Part shown: positions 1 to 41,234 of the stretch, one piece after another | How the letters are laid out: each line of letters starts with the position of its first letter | How positions within the stretch are numbered: position 1 is the stretch's first letter | From: Leptoclinus maculatus | Lineage: Eukaryota > Chordata > Actinopteri > Perciformes > Stichaeidae | Length of the DNA stretch: 64,000 nt | Direction: 5' to 3' | Assembly: GCA_032191485.1 (NCBI GenBank) | Contig: JAVDOI010000016.1 | Location: 976,581 to 1,040,580 of the forward strand | Position numbers and translations under genes: made by a program | Notes under the pieces: generated by a model | The model's database searches: none | What the model saw: the letters and a program-made list of their open reading frames with translations, nothing else | What the model was told of the DNA's origin: nothing

Positions 1-3000
1 TGCGTGTTTCCCTTTTCCATCTTCACCTCCCTCCTCCTCCTCCTCCAGCAGCACCTCCTCCAGAGAAGTCTGAAGATCATCTGCAGCCGCTGTTTTGACG
101 TCGACTGACCCGGAGGAAACCGCTGCTGTGGTAACAACCCCAGAAACAGAAGACTGATTCCACTTTATCTCAGTTTCAACCAACACGATCTATTTCTTAA
201 GTCTCCATCAGAGGGTTTAAAAAGGAATATTTCAACATTTTGCAAAACACGTTGTATCGAGTTTGTTTAATCCCTACAGTTTACATCCCGATAGTCTATC
301 AGCATGACTCCAAAAGATCTACGACCACCTCCACCTTTAGCTCCTCCTAACGCCGCCACACCTCCCAACATACCATCCAAAGTATCCGCTGTTACAGCCT
401 CCCGACCAATCAGGCCTCCCGTTATCCCGGTTACAGGACCAGGAACGGAAAAGAGCAGCTCCTCCATCAGAGCGTCTACCTCCAGATCTTCAGACAGAGC
501 TTCAGCTGCAGCTGCAGCCAGAGACAAAGCCTCGGTCGCTTCTTCAGACGGCATCGCGTCCTCCACCTCCGTCTTCTTCTCTCCGCCGACAAATCCGGCT
601 TCCTTCTCCAGATAACTCGTGGTTTCGCTCAGGGATTCACTCTCCAGGGTTCTCAAGGAGGCCTCGACTTCAGCCAGAGTCACGGACTCCAGACTCATGG
701 CCTCCAAGACGTCACCCAGCTGCTCCACCTCGGACTCTTTTTCTGGTCCTCGAACATCAACCCGTGGCGTCATCGGCCCTCGCTCAGAGCCCAGCATGGC
801 CTCCATCACGACGGCGGCCTCGGCTTCTATCGCATCGGTGGCTTCAGAGATAGAATCTAACGTTACAAATTCAGCCTGGGACGTTTCCTCAAAGACAGCT
901 TCCTCATCTATCGTGGTCCCAACTTCCACCTTCTCCTCTTTTGCTAGCACGTCAGCTTCTTCCTCCAGTGCGTTCCTGGTTTCCAGCAGAACTTCGGCTT
1001 CAAGACCTTCGACTGCTGCTTTCACTTCTGCGAGAGTTATCGATTCCAGCGTCATGGCCGCCTTCTCCTCCGTCTGCTCTCCAGCAGGTGGATCAATGGC
1101 GGAACTTGTTCCTACCGAGCCAGGAGTTTTGGGAGGAACACGACAGAGGAGCTCTTTCACTAACGTGTTACTTTCTCCTTCTAACTCGTGAAGGTCCTCC
1201 GACGTGGAGTCCCATTTTGAGAGAACTTCGGTTAAAGTCGCGCTCTCGTCTTCTCTCGAGTTCTCAGTTTCAGCCACGATCTCCGTCTGGACCGACAGCT
1301 CCCGGACCTTTTCATCCAGAGTAGATGTTGTTTGGAGGAGCTCGTCGGTATTTAAAGACGCCACCAGAAGCTCGTCTACATGGAGCGTTACGGACTCTAC
1401 AGTCATCTCTTCAGACCCGTTCACTCCCTCCTCCGCTGCTACATTTACAGACTCCACTGTGGATTCTATTGTGGATTCGTTTATTAAAGTCAAGGGTGCA
1501 GATTCTTCTGCATTCTGGATTAAGGCAGAGTGTGAGAGGTCGTCAGCTGCTTCGGTTTCTATTGCTGAAACAGGAGAGGCGCTGGTTTCTACTGCTGGTT
1601 CTATTGTGGTTTCTATTACAGCTTCTTCTTTGGCAGCATGTGAGAGGTTAACAGGACCCGAGTCTGTGCTGTTGGTTTCTACTTTGTGAGCTGCTACATC
1701 TACTGTGACGTCTATTGTAGACTCTACTGCACCCTCAACAACAGCAGCTCTGGTTTCTAGTGTTCCTTCGGTACAATGGCTGGTTTCTACTGCTGGTTCT
1801 ATTGTGGTTTCTATTAAAGGTTCTACTTTGGCAGCATGTGAGAGGTTAACAGGACCTGAGTCTGTGCTGTTGGTTTCTACTTTGTGAGCTGCTACATCTA
1901 CTGTGACGTCTATCGTAGACTCTACTGCACCCTCAACAACAGCAGCTCTGGTTTCTAGTGTTCCTTCGGTACAATGGCTGGTTTCTACTGGTGATTCTAT
2001 TGTGGTTTCTATTAAAGGTTCTACTTTGGCAGCGTGCGAGAGGTTAACAGGAATCAAATCTGTGCTGTTGGTTTTTACTGATAGAGCTGCTGTATCTGCC
2101 TCAGACTCTTTTGTAGTTTCTACTGAACCTTCAGCAGATCTGTTCTCTAGTGTTTCCATAGGAGAGGTGCTTTTCTCCGACGCTGGTTCTATTGTGGTTT
2201 CTATTAAAGGTTCTACTGTTGTAGTGTGTGGAATGTCAACCCCTCCTGAGTCTGTGCTGTTGGTTTCTACTTTGTGAGCTGCTACATCTACTGTGACGTC
2301 TATTGTAGACTCTACTACACCCTCAACAACAGCAGCTCTGGTTTCTAGTGTTCCCTCGGTACAGTGGCTGGCTTCTACTGGTGATTCTATTGTGGTTTCT
2401 ATTAAAGGTTGTACTTTGGCACTGTACAAAATGTCCCTGCTTTTGGTTTGCACTTCTTCAGCTGGAGCTTCTACTGCAGGCTCTACTGGGTGGGATAGGA
2501 GCTGCACAACTGGTGATTCTATTGTAGTTTCTATTAAGGGTTCTACTGAAGCAGCAGGACAAGATGATGTCTCTGCGATCTTCTCCACCACGTGGTCCGA
2601 TAAAGGTAGCTGTGTGGCAGTTTTGAGCTCTACTGGCTCTGGAGCAGTTTCTACGTTGGTTTCTATTGTTTGGCTTTCTATTGCAGCTGCTCCTGATTCT
2701 AAAGATGCAGATGTTGCGCTGGTTGGAGAGGAACCTGAGGTCGTAGGAACGGTCACAGTGGGAAGACTACGAACATCAACTTGTTTAACACCAGAAGCAG
2801 CCGGCTCCGTCTTTGACAAAGGAGGAACATTCGAGGCGGTAGGAGGTTTGGTAGGCACGGAGGAGGCTTGAGCAGGCCGAGCTGTAGGAGGAAGGGGAGA
2901 GGAAGAGGAGGGGGAAAAAGGACACAGAGAGGAAAGAAGAGGGACAAGTAAAAGCACTCAGCACAGACAGGAACAAGCAGAACAAATCAGCGTTCGAGGG

Positions 3001-3803
3001 GTTCAATTAATTAACTAACTCAACTGTCCTTCAGGCAACTAAAGAGCCTGTTCCCCAATCTATGGACATTATTACTCTACTAGTTCATAGAGTAGAAACA
3101 GGAAGCAACAAATGAGACGTGGAAAAGCATGAATGTATGATGAAGAAGGGGCTCACTAATCCCCAAAACATTTAATCCTCTTAATCTTCATATTTGCCGG
3201 GACAAAAAATTATATGTCAAAATCCAAAACCAGCTCTTTCTGCAGCTGTGAATTACCGTCACCTGCTGGGTTGACAGGAAACAAATAAATACATCTGGAA
3301 TTATGTTTATGCCGTTTATGACCGAGGCTTCATTCTGACACGCTGCCATTCAGAACATCATGCGCGTGCTGCTCTTTACCAGCAGGGGGCGCTGTGCTCG
3401 GTCTGCGCTGGGGGAAGAGCTCCGCCAGGAGTTTAGCGACATCCACCGCTGGCTGAGGCTTAGCTTTCTCTGTCAGAGACAGAAGACACACACTGAGAAT
3501 CACAATCACTTCAGTAGAGGCTGGTCATTTATCCACAACCAGTTTCTCAATTGATAGACAATACAGTGTATTGTGATGGTTTATTGTATTAATACACCTG
3601 GCAGAAACCCTTGTGTTTGTGGAAGGAACAACATATGAATATAAAACTCTGTGAAGATAAAACCCTCACAGGACATCAGACAGACCGTGTGTTTGTCTTA
3701 CTGATGTGTGTCCTGCGTGGTTGTTTTCTATTTGGTGGTTTGGAGCTGAACAGTGCAGTCTGTGGCCTCCATACGAGTCTGCACAACTCCCTGTGAATAC
3801 ACT

Positions 3804-3850
<47 letters not shown>

Positions 3851-4299
3851 GGTGTCAGATGGCAAACTTGATTCTAGTTTGAAATAGTTGGATTTTCAGG
3901 AATTCAAAACACTGGACTACATAAACATATATTATCTTATATTATATGGTCCAGTCAATAGTTTTGTGTGTTAATTTATAATATTTTCATCCTTTTGAGA
4001 TTAACTTCTTTACAGTCAATGTTATTATTTTCAGTGTTTACTTGGAGAGAAAACATTTTATTTACAGCTGATGATACAGTTTAAGTGTGAGTAAACATGC
4101 ATTGAATGCAACTACATTCATTACGTGTTTGTATGTGAAGCTAATAAAAAGGCATGGGTAGTTTATTACCTACACATGCCTAATAGTATTATAATATAAT
4201 AATGATATTATTACAATGCATGCTTTCACACATTTGGTCAAATAAAATAAAAGTACTTACACATAATCCTGTTCCTCTTCTGAATAAAGCAGCAGCCAT
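1..4299 (-). CDS. Acidic repeat protein with mitochondrial-type leader (partial; possibly ndufv3-like)
   Basis: Gene rebuilt from splice signals; it continues beyond the left edge. Exon 1 (4261-4299) starts at an ATG and codes MAAALFRRGTGLC, then GTAAGT. This looks like the start of a mitochondrial presequence: Ala/Leu/Arg, no acidic residues. Exon 2 (3380-3467, 88 nt) codes KAKPQPAVDVAKLLAELF and a Pro/Arg-rich tail. Exon 3 (about 374-2881, 2508 nt if the GTATGT donor is used; the frame stays open to 267) codes about 836 residues rich in Thr, Val, Glu and Ser, including a tandem ~66-residue repeat. Exon 4 (125 down to 27 or to the edge) codes another acidic stretch. Phases fit throughout (0, then 1, 1, 1), so exon 3 could be skipped without a frameshift. 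A short leader plus a huge symmetric optional exon, next to human chromosome 21q22 orthologues, recalls NDUFV3 of complex I. The conserved NDUFV3 C-terminus is not in the window, so this is only a guess. The exon chain is likely real; the function is unknown. Confidence 0.55.
374..2881 (-). CDS. Large repeat-coding exon (exon 3 of the left-edge gene)
   Basis: The open frame runs without a stop for over 2.5 kb. The 5' boundary is a good acceptor, a long pyrimidine tract and TACAG just above 2881. The 3' boundary is inferred from G|GTATGT at 368-373, which keeps phase 1 and makes the exon a multiple of three. The first ~90 codons are Pro/Ser/Thr-rich. Then follows a tandem block built on the motif KVEPLIETTIE, and after it a Glu/Ala/Leu-rich acidic half with recurring SVTLAEV and LESE motifs. 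The protein should be acidic and largely disordered. No catalytic motif was seen. Confidence 0.6.
1490..2420 (-). repeat. 198-bp tandem repeat inside coding exon
   Basis: On the plus strand the block reading gagctgctacatctactgtg recurs near 1687, 1885 and 2275. The first spacing is 198 bp and the second is 390 bp, or two units of about 195 bp. All periods are multiples of three, so the repeat stays in frame and codes a ~66-residue unit containing PLIETTIE, TRAAVVEG and HKVETNST motifs. Adjacent copies are nearly identical, which points to recent unequal crossing-over. Confidence 0.85.
3805..3848. repeat. (CA)n microsatellite
   Basis: About 22 uninterrupted CA units in intron 1 of the left-edge gene. 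Confidence 0.95.
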
Positions 4300-5291
4300 G
4301 ATTGTGTAAATAAAGAAGAGCAGCTGTAAGATATAGTGTATTTATATAAGTAACTGTTTGGTAAACGTCGCTCTGTGAAAGTACTAAATGTCCTGCAGCT
4401 CTGCGTCCTCCGCCATGACACTGTTACTGTTGTTGTTATCGCTTTAGACTCACAGAGGAATATTTTAACGGTTGATTAAGATGCACAAAAAAACGTTAGC
4501 TGACATATTCATGTTTAGTAGAGCAGTCCTGTGTGTTTTTACGGCATTAATGCTAACGTTACGTAAAGATCTCTACTTAAAGCCTCTGAAGACTGGTGGC
4601 AAGACACCACAGAAGAAGACAAACGTGTTTCCGTCCACGGATGTCAAAATAAAAGCCTCAAAGACAAGCTCTCTTTTGGGAATGCGTTGGTCCATAACAC
4701 ACATTTCAGTAAACATTTATTGAATCATTTAAACTAATAATAAAACATTAAAACGTATTTGAAAAATAAAAATGTATTTAGTCATGATACCTTTTTTTTA
4801 CTCCCTCCTCTTCCACCTCCTCCTCCTCCTTCCTCTTCCTCCACCTCCTCTCCTTCCTCATCCCCTCCTCCTCTTCCACCTCCTTCTACTCCATCATCTC
4901 CTCCACCTCCACCTCTTTCACCTCCTCTTCCTCATCCCTCCTCAAATGTAACGCTTTTATTTTGAAGGAAGCGTTGGCTAACTTCCGGTGTTTGTGGCTA
5001 AATTCGTCAACTTGACACAGATTAGTTGGAATAAAGACAACGCCCCCTTTTACTGCATGTGCCAGCACAACACAGAACAATAACAATCCACTACACTTCG
5101 TGTTCTTTGAACATCACACTGAAAGGAATAATCTATTTCCACATTGAACTGAACGGATGGGAGAGGACTAAGTCTTGGGTCCGTACAGACAGACTGCAGG
5201 TGATAGTCACGCCCCAACCTGCTGCGGCTCAATATAACACAACCTCTGTGTGTCCTTTTCTTTTTTAGCCACGTGGGCCACAGGGGTCACG

Positions 5292-6460
5292 TATGGAAGC
5301 CCATTCCCGCAAGCAAAAAAAAAGATCACTAAAAAAAAAGGAAAAAAAATAAGATCACTAAAAAAAAGAAGAAAAAAAAAATAGTAACTTAATAAAAAAA
5401 AGAAAAATGTAATTCACAAAAAAAAAAAAAAAAAAAAAATCCACCCACAAAATAAATAATAATAATTCTAATACTTTTTTTTTTAATTTTACTTTTTTTC
5501 CACCAGCAAAGAAAAAAAAACACTTTTGGTGCATCCATCTGTAACCATAACACTGACCAGATTTTTCCAGTTGCTATAGAAAGTCGAAATGATGAGATAC
5601 TTTAACACAACAGTCATAGAAGCAGCTATGACATATGAATGGATTGTGAGTACATTGAAGACTTCTTTAAAACGCGGCTTTACAACACATGAAATACAGA
5701 TGATGTTTCACATGGATTGTACTGAGCAAACGCACCCTTGAATAGAATGTTAAGCAAGAAGCAGCTCTGGAGTATAAAGAATGAAACCAATGTGGCTGAG
5801 GTGGCGACCAATTAACAGCAACTGGAAACATCTTTTTTTTTTTTTTTTGCTGACAGAGAAAAAGTAAAAAAAAAAAAAATATATATTTTTTTTTGTGAAT
5901 TAATTATTATTATTTAATTTTTTTTAATTTTTTGTGAATTCATTTTTTTTTAATTTTTTGGTGATCTTATTTTATTTTTTTTTGCTGGCGTGAATGGGCT
6001 TCCATAGTTTATTGGTCGCCACCTCAGCCACATTGGTTTCATTGTTTATACTCCAGAGCTTCAAGGGTGCGTTTGCTCAGTACAATCCATGTGAAACATC
6101 ATCTGTATTTCATGTGTAAAGCCACGTTTTAAAGAAGTCTTCAATGTACTCACAATCCATTCATATGTCATAGCTGCTTCTATGACTGTTGTGTTAAAGT
6201 ATCTCATAATTTCGACTTTCTATAGCAACTGGAAAAATCTGGTCAGTGTTATGGTTACAGATGGATGCACCAAAAGTTTTTTTTTTTTTTTTGCTGGTGG
6301 AAAAAAAGTAAAATAAAAAAAATTATTATAATTATTATTATTTATTTTGTGGGTGGATTTATTTCATTTTTTTTGTGAATTACATTCTTTTTTTTGTGAT
6401 CTTATTTTTTTTTTTTAGTGATCTTATTTTTTTTTTTGCTTGCGGAAATGGGCTTCCATA
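5292..6460. mobile_element. Palindromic non-autonomous DNA transposon with 6-bp target duplication
   Basis: The ends are inverted repeats starting TATGGAAGCCCATT. The flanks are the perfect 6-bp direct repeat gtcacg (5286-5291 and 6461-6466). The left part (5292 to about 6006) is a whole element ending in its own terminal repeat. It is followed by an inverted, end-truncated second copy (about 6007-6460), so both outer termini are of the same end type and the arms can form a long hairpin. The interior is A/T-homopolymer-rich plus a ~300-bp unique core that also occurs at 51.5-51.85 kb and 62.7-63.0 kb. There is no transposase. The TAT...ATA termini and 6-bp duplication fit what I recall of IS3EU-type elements, but the family is not established. 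Confidence 0.85.
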
Positions 6461-7114
6461 GTCACGCGACATGTCAGTCAGAGTCGATCCTGGTTGGAGC
6501 TCAACTGTCAGTGTCATAAAAATAATTAGGGGTAACAACAATGTGCATTTGTCTATAGTCTATTATATATTTTTTGTTATTTGGATCTTGTTTGTTTGAT
6601 TTTAATTTGCATAACTTATCTATCAAGTAAATTAAAACAATAGAAAGCATTAGAACATGTTTTTCCGTGTGACCTAGTGGTTCCCACCTTCTTTGGGGTG
6701 CAATGAGACAATAATTATTTACATTAAATTGTTTAATTTGACAGATTTGAAGGCGTCTGAAAGGGTTCATTTTTAGGATTTCCTAAGAAAAGAACAATAA
6801 CAGTAAAAGTCAGACTAAATAAATATAATTTATGATGAAGGTGGTTTTGTTTCTCTCTTATTTCTTTATAATCTCTGCACAGAAACATGAACACAGACCA
6901 CTTCAGTCTTGGTCCAACCGAAGTTTATTCTGAACATTGAAAGACAACAAAGTACATCTTCTTCTTCTACAGTGATAATTAACAGCAGGCCGCCTCGATC
7001 GCCCCCACGTGGCACTCATATATTAACTCTCAGAGAGCAGTAGTATTATACACAACCTGGAGGGTAGAGACAGTGAGAACGGGTTCAAACTGGATCAGTT
7101 TCAGTAGTCTGGAG

Positions 7115-7180
7115 AGGAGGAGGAGGAGGAGGAGGAGGAGGAGGAGGAGGAGGAGGAAGAGGAAGAGGAAGAGGAGGAGG
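7115..7180. repeat. GAG-rich purine tract
   Basis: Simple GGA/GAA repeat in an intergenic region. It creates Arg/Glu- or Pro-rich spurious reading frames. Confidence 0.9.
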
Positions 7181-8600
7181 TTTACAGGGATGAAGGACAA
7201 ATTCATCATCATCATCATCATAGACTGGCAAACGCTCATCTGTCCAACCGGCTGGTGCAGCGGCCATTTTGAATACTCGTGTTGGGAACGATTACCTTGA
7301 AAGTAACTTTTTCAACAACGATAATTCAGTGAATAATATGCTTCTTTTAAAAAATAGTGACAATAACTGGAGGAGGAATTAGTTCACGTCTAAATAACGT
7401 TAAATATTTGGATCTATAATGAGCTGAATCGGTGCATCTTGTAGCTAACCAGTTAGCCAACTAATGCTAATGTTAAATCCGCCATTACAGCTTTTTATTC
7501 TGAACGTTTTAAAGATAAGGACCGATGATAATCTATATTTAGTTGATCCTACTAACAAGGATTGTCTGTGTTTATCTTCTTCCTCTCCAAAAACTATTAA
7601 AAACACATCAATGAGCCACACACTGATGTTCCTTCACTACCAAATGTGTATTAATCCACCGCTGAAAGTAGTCCCCCACAAATGCACTACATCCTCCCAT
7701 CAGGAAGCTTACAATGACGGCGCTCGGGGAGCGATAATATTCGTTTCACCATTGTATACGTTACATTTTTGTGACGTTTCCTTCTTTGACTATTCAAAAT
7801 GGCCGCTGTGGAACGTTGTTCAGTCGAGTCCTGCTGTGCAGCGACAGTGTGTGTGTGTTTTAAAAGTGCTGGGAGTGCCGACGCACAGTCAAACTTTATT
7901 TATTATTTTACATGGAGCTTGCTCAGGGTTAGCGTGTGTTTTCTAAAAGGCTGTTCCTATAAAATACATGTAGTACCTAAGCATGTTTTTTCGAGGGCCC
8001 CTATGCAGCTCTGGGCCCCCCCTCTTGGTTCTTTCAGGGCTTTTCCTCCCCCTGCATAGTGACGCCCACTGTGGCGCCTCCACACAGCAGCAACAACACA
8101 ACAGAGGTGAGATGTGGGACAGAAATCACCTAAAAACTACAACCCCAAGTGTGCGTCCAACATCACAAAAATAAGAAAGATTAAGACATTCTTCTCGACA
8201 ACTGATAGCGGTCACACCTGTTCCCTGTGTGCCTTTGTTTCAGCAATACTATTATTATTCATGTAAAAGGGACATTTTGATGTTAATTCAGACCGGACAC
8301 ATGTCACATATTGGGGTAAAATCTGTCTACCTATTCAGCTACTTAGCATCGTTAGCATTTCTCATGAAACCTGTGCATATTTAGCTTTATTTTATTTATT
8401 TTTTGCGATAATGTGGCAAGTGTTCAGTGTCTAATACAGATGGAAAATCAAAAAGTCCCTTTAGATGCAGAGCCTTGCAGCCGAAAGCCTGAGGAGTTTA
8501 ACTTAAGACTCAGAGAGTTTGTAAGACTTCACGTTAAAAGAAAATTAAATAAAAAAGTACCTTTAATTAGCCTGTCCATCAAGAGAGACACTCATACAAT

Positions 8601-8842
<242 letters not shown>

Positions 8843-9689
8843 GGTTTGTTGGGACTAAAAGGAGGGCTGGGATTGTCACTGGAGTGTCGGAGACTGTCTG
8901 ATGAAGCAGAGGAAGAGAAAACATTAAAGACCCGGCTGAGGACTGGACTGGATTAAACGGACTCAGTACCGAAGTGGACCAGACTGGAGGGAGGACAGAC
9001 GTGGACTGTAATAGAAACAGGTCTTGGTAGTGCACCATCATGCTTCATGCTAAGCTAATTAGCACGATGGAGTCGATTATGAGAGCTGCTCGTCTTTAAA
9101 GACATTTTTAAGACCAGTGAAATATAATTTAAGACTTTAAAGTGTTTGTAAGACATTAGGAGAGTTTAAGAGATTCAGTGATTTCATCAGAACCTGCAGA
9201 TATTAAGGAGAGACACTGGTCAAATTTGAGATTTCGTGCTATTTTGCTTCCCTAACATGTCTTCTTACAGTGTTTTATTTCATTACTTTGTCTATTTACG
9301 TCTGCAGATTGCTCCTAAATTCACTGAAAGTTACCATTAAAAATGCATTTGTGTTATTGTTATAGGGGCCCTTTGCTGTTGGGCCCCAGACACCAACCAG
9401 CCCTGATTATCTGTACGTCAGTTAGTTTATTATAATTTGTTTGTGTTACTAGCACATTTTGACTATAAGCCGGTGAATGCAGGACCCATTTTTTTGTATA
9501 ATAGGCTTTCGGGTCCCTCAAAACGTCCCTGAATGTTCCTCCGTCTTTAGACATAAACAGCCTGTAAACTCTCAGAAACTAAACCCGACCAAACTAAGAG
9601 AATCCAGTCCAGTCTAACCCGGCCCGACCGTCTGGTCCACATCTCTTAGATACAGTCCAGTCCAGTAGGATCCTGTCCAGGTTTCTTTT

Positions 9690-38864
<29,175 letters not shown>

Positions 38865-40533
38865 GGTTCACTCAGTCTTCTTCAGCACCGCACAACACCT
38901 GAAACAACACATTCACAAGTGTTTATCTCATCAATCTCATTCAATATTTAATTGCTCAGTAATGCAGCAATACAACAAATAATTTAGTATCGCAAACCAC
39001 TTCAAGAACATTTCACCGGAGAGGCACAAAGATGCTTCAGTACACAGCATATTAAAAAAGACCAACTAATGTGTGGTCACCTGCCAAAAAGGTGCTGATG
39101 GAGCAGATAGACTCAGTAAGAGGACGTTATTTTCCACTCTGCTGACGCGGTGAATTTGTAGAACTTTGCCCAGTGAGCCTGTTTTGATGCAATGATGGAT
39201 GAACACACAAAAACACACACAAATACATAAACAGGAGTTCTGAATAACGGATGTAGCGTATTTTAAATGACGATGGGTTTGTCTGCAGATGTGCAATGTT
39301 TGTTGGAAGAAACATCTACAACACCACACGGAAGAAAGTAAATTACTGCAAACTCAGCAATTTAGCTGCTCTAATACAAACATCTGAGGGACAGATCTTT
39401 ACTACTTTTATTTTTTTTTATTTGTTGACAGAAATATGAGGTATATAAAGTGTTCACCCTCACAGTAACACAGACCTCTGGCCTCGTGAAAGGTATGTTA
39501 ATCACATCCAGACCTGCCTCCCTCTGGCCAGCAGACAGCCCATAATAATAATAATAATAATAATAATCTGACACACATTGCAACAGACTCAGTGAGGCTG
39601 TGTGAGTGCGTGTGTGGGTTGTTTTCCAGTCCGTGTGATATAAATCTAAATCAGGCCTCATCCTTTTGTAAGAAAACACATTTAAAAGGTTCAATTTGAT
39701 GAGATTCTAAGAAATCCGTTTCTGAGACTTTTGCCGCCATCACAATATAATGAAGGTCCACAGCGCTGACAAACAGAGAGAGTTACTCAGACATGGCGGT
39801 GAACATTCTCACCAGGACGGTTCCTTCTGTAGGAAACGGTCCTCAGTGTGTGTGTGTGTGTGTGTGTCCCATTATGATCAGAGTGGGAGGACAAAGTAAC
39901 CAGCTTAACTAGGTCAGACGAACAAAGCCCACCCTACACACACACACACACACACTTTCACGTCTGAGAAAATATCGAAGCAGTTGAGCGACTGCGGTTG
40001 ATTTTTGGCCGGTTCTAAAGTCGGGACGGGAGCCTTCAAACTGATACTCAACTTTATTTTTTGGTACTATTTTATTAAATTCTCAAGCATTTCCTCCAAT
40101 TGTTTCTCTTATTTTCTTAAGATGAGATATTTGAACTCCAGAGGCATCATCACACCAACCACACCAGAACCTTTTTTAAAAAAGCACGTCAGTTTAGTGA
40201 GATATTATCCCAAAACACAAGGGTATGACATCATTTATAAGGCTCATATTCAGCTCGTTAAAGAGGTAGCCAAATATCATGCCTTTGATCAGACAGAAAA
40301 ATTGGCATAAAGTATAAATCCAGCTGCAAACCCAATTTAAACTTCAATAAAAAGTCTACCGTCTATAGATGTGAATGTGTTTGTTGTGCATCCACGTCCT
40401 TTGTCATGAGTGTGTTCTCCTCTGTGCACAGTACATGTATTGTATTTGTGGGATTAGTCTGTATAATTAGAGCATTGATGCAACTGGAGTGTTGGTCTGT
40501 TATCAAGGCTTGTGACAGATGCCTGTTTAAGCC

Positions 40534-40538
<5 letters not shown>

Positions 40539-40605
<67 letters not shown>
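40539..40605. repeat. (CA)n microsatellite
   Basis: About 33 CA units within itsn1 intron 1. Confidence 0.95.
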
Positions 40606-40607
<2 letters not shown>

Positions 40608-41009
40608 CAGATTAGGGTTCAGACTCTTCGTCCCCCCATCATTTTCCTGAGGACCCCCTCCCACATCCCCCCCTTCCCTTCTTCCATAGATTAATTTGGG
40701 ATAACTGCACATCAACTGATGCTCTGCTGGATACTTAAAGAAATTACACACTTATGTGCTCAGACTATTTTGCGATTTGTGTTTTTGATGTTGCCAATTT
40801 CAGTCAATTGGTCTTGTCAACTTCTACTTCTACATAGTGTGGTCTTACTTTGTGATTTTCCTCTGTGAACAGTTGTGTAAAAAATACTTATTTGGACCCT
40901 GCAGCATGTTTAAAATCACCAGCGCATCGACTGGGAGAACTGGTCTGAGTTTACAGGACGATTATTTAAAGTCTTTAACCGTCAATCACCTGATTTTATG
41001 TGTCTGAAG

Positions 41010-41010
<1 letters not shown>

Positions 41011-41049
<39 letters not shown>

Positions 41050-41137
41050 GAGAGAGAGAGAGACAGACAGAGAGACAGAGAGAGACAGACAGAGAGAGAG
41101 AGAGACAGAGAGAGAGACAGAGAGAGAGAGAGACAGA

Positions 41138-41171
<34 letters not shown>

Positions 41172-41234
41172 CAGAGAGAGAGAGAGACAGAGAGAGACAG
41201 ACAGAGAGAGAGAGACATAGAGAGACAGAGAGAG
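41011..41234. repeat. Compound GA / ACAGAC purine-rich array
   Basis: About 220 bp of GAGAGA interrupted by periodic ACAG and ACAGAC blocks. All six frames stay open over much of it, giving false Arg/Glu or Leu/Ser proteins. Confidence 0.95.

Noticed and set aside
304..2871. Several plus-strand reading frames (Ser/Thr-rich) across the left-edge gene
   Set aside because: They are antisense shadows of the minus-strand repeat exon, which has splice sites with matching phases at both ends.
24..2881. Left-edge repeat gene as SON (another repeat-rich chromosome 21 protein)
   Set aside because: The repeat units do not resemble those of SON, and no RS domain or G-patch is visible in the window.
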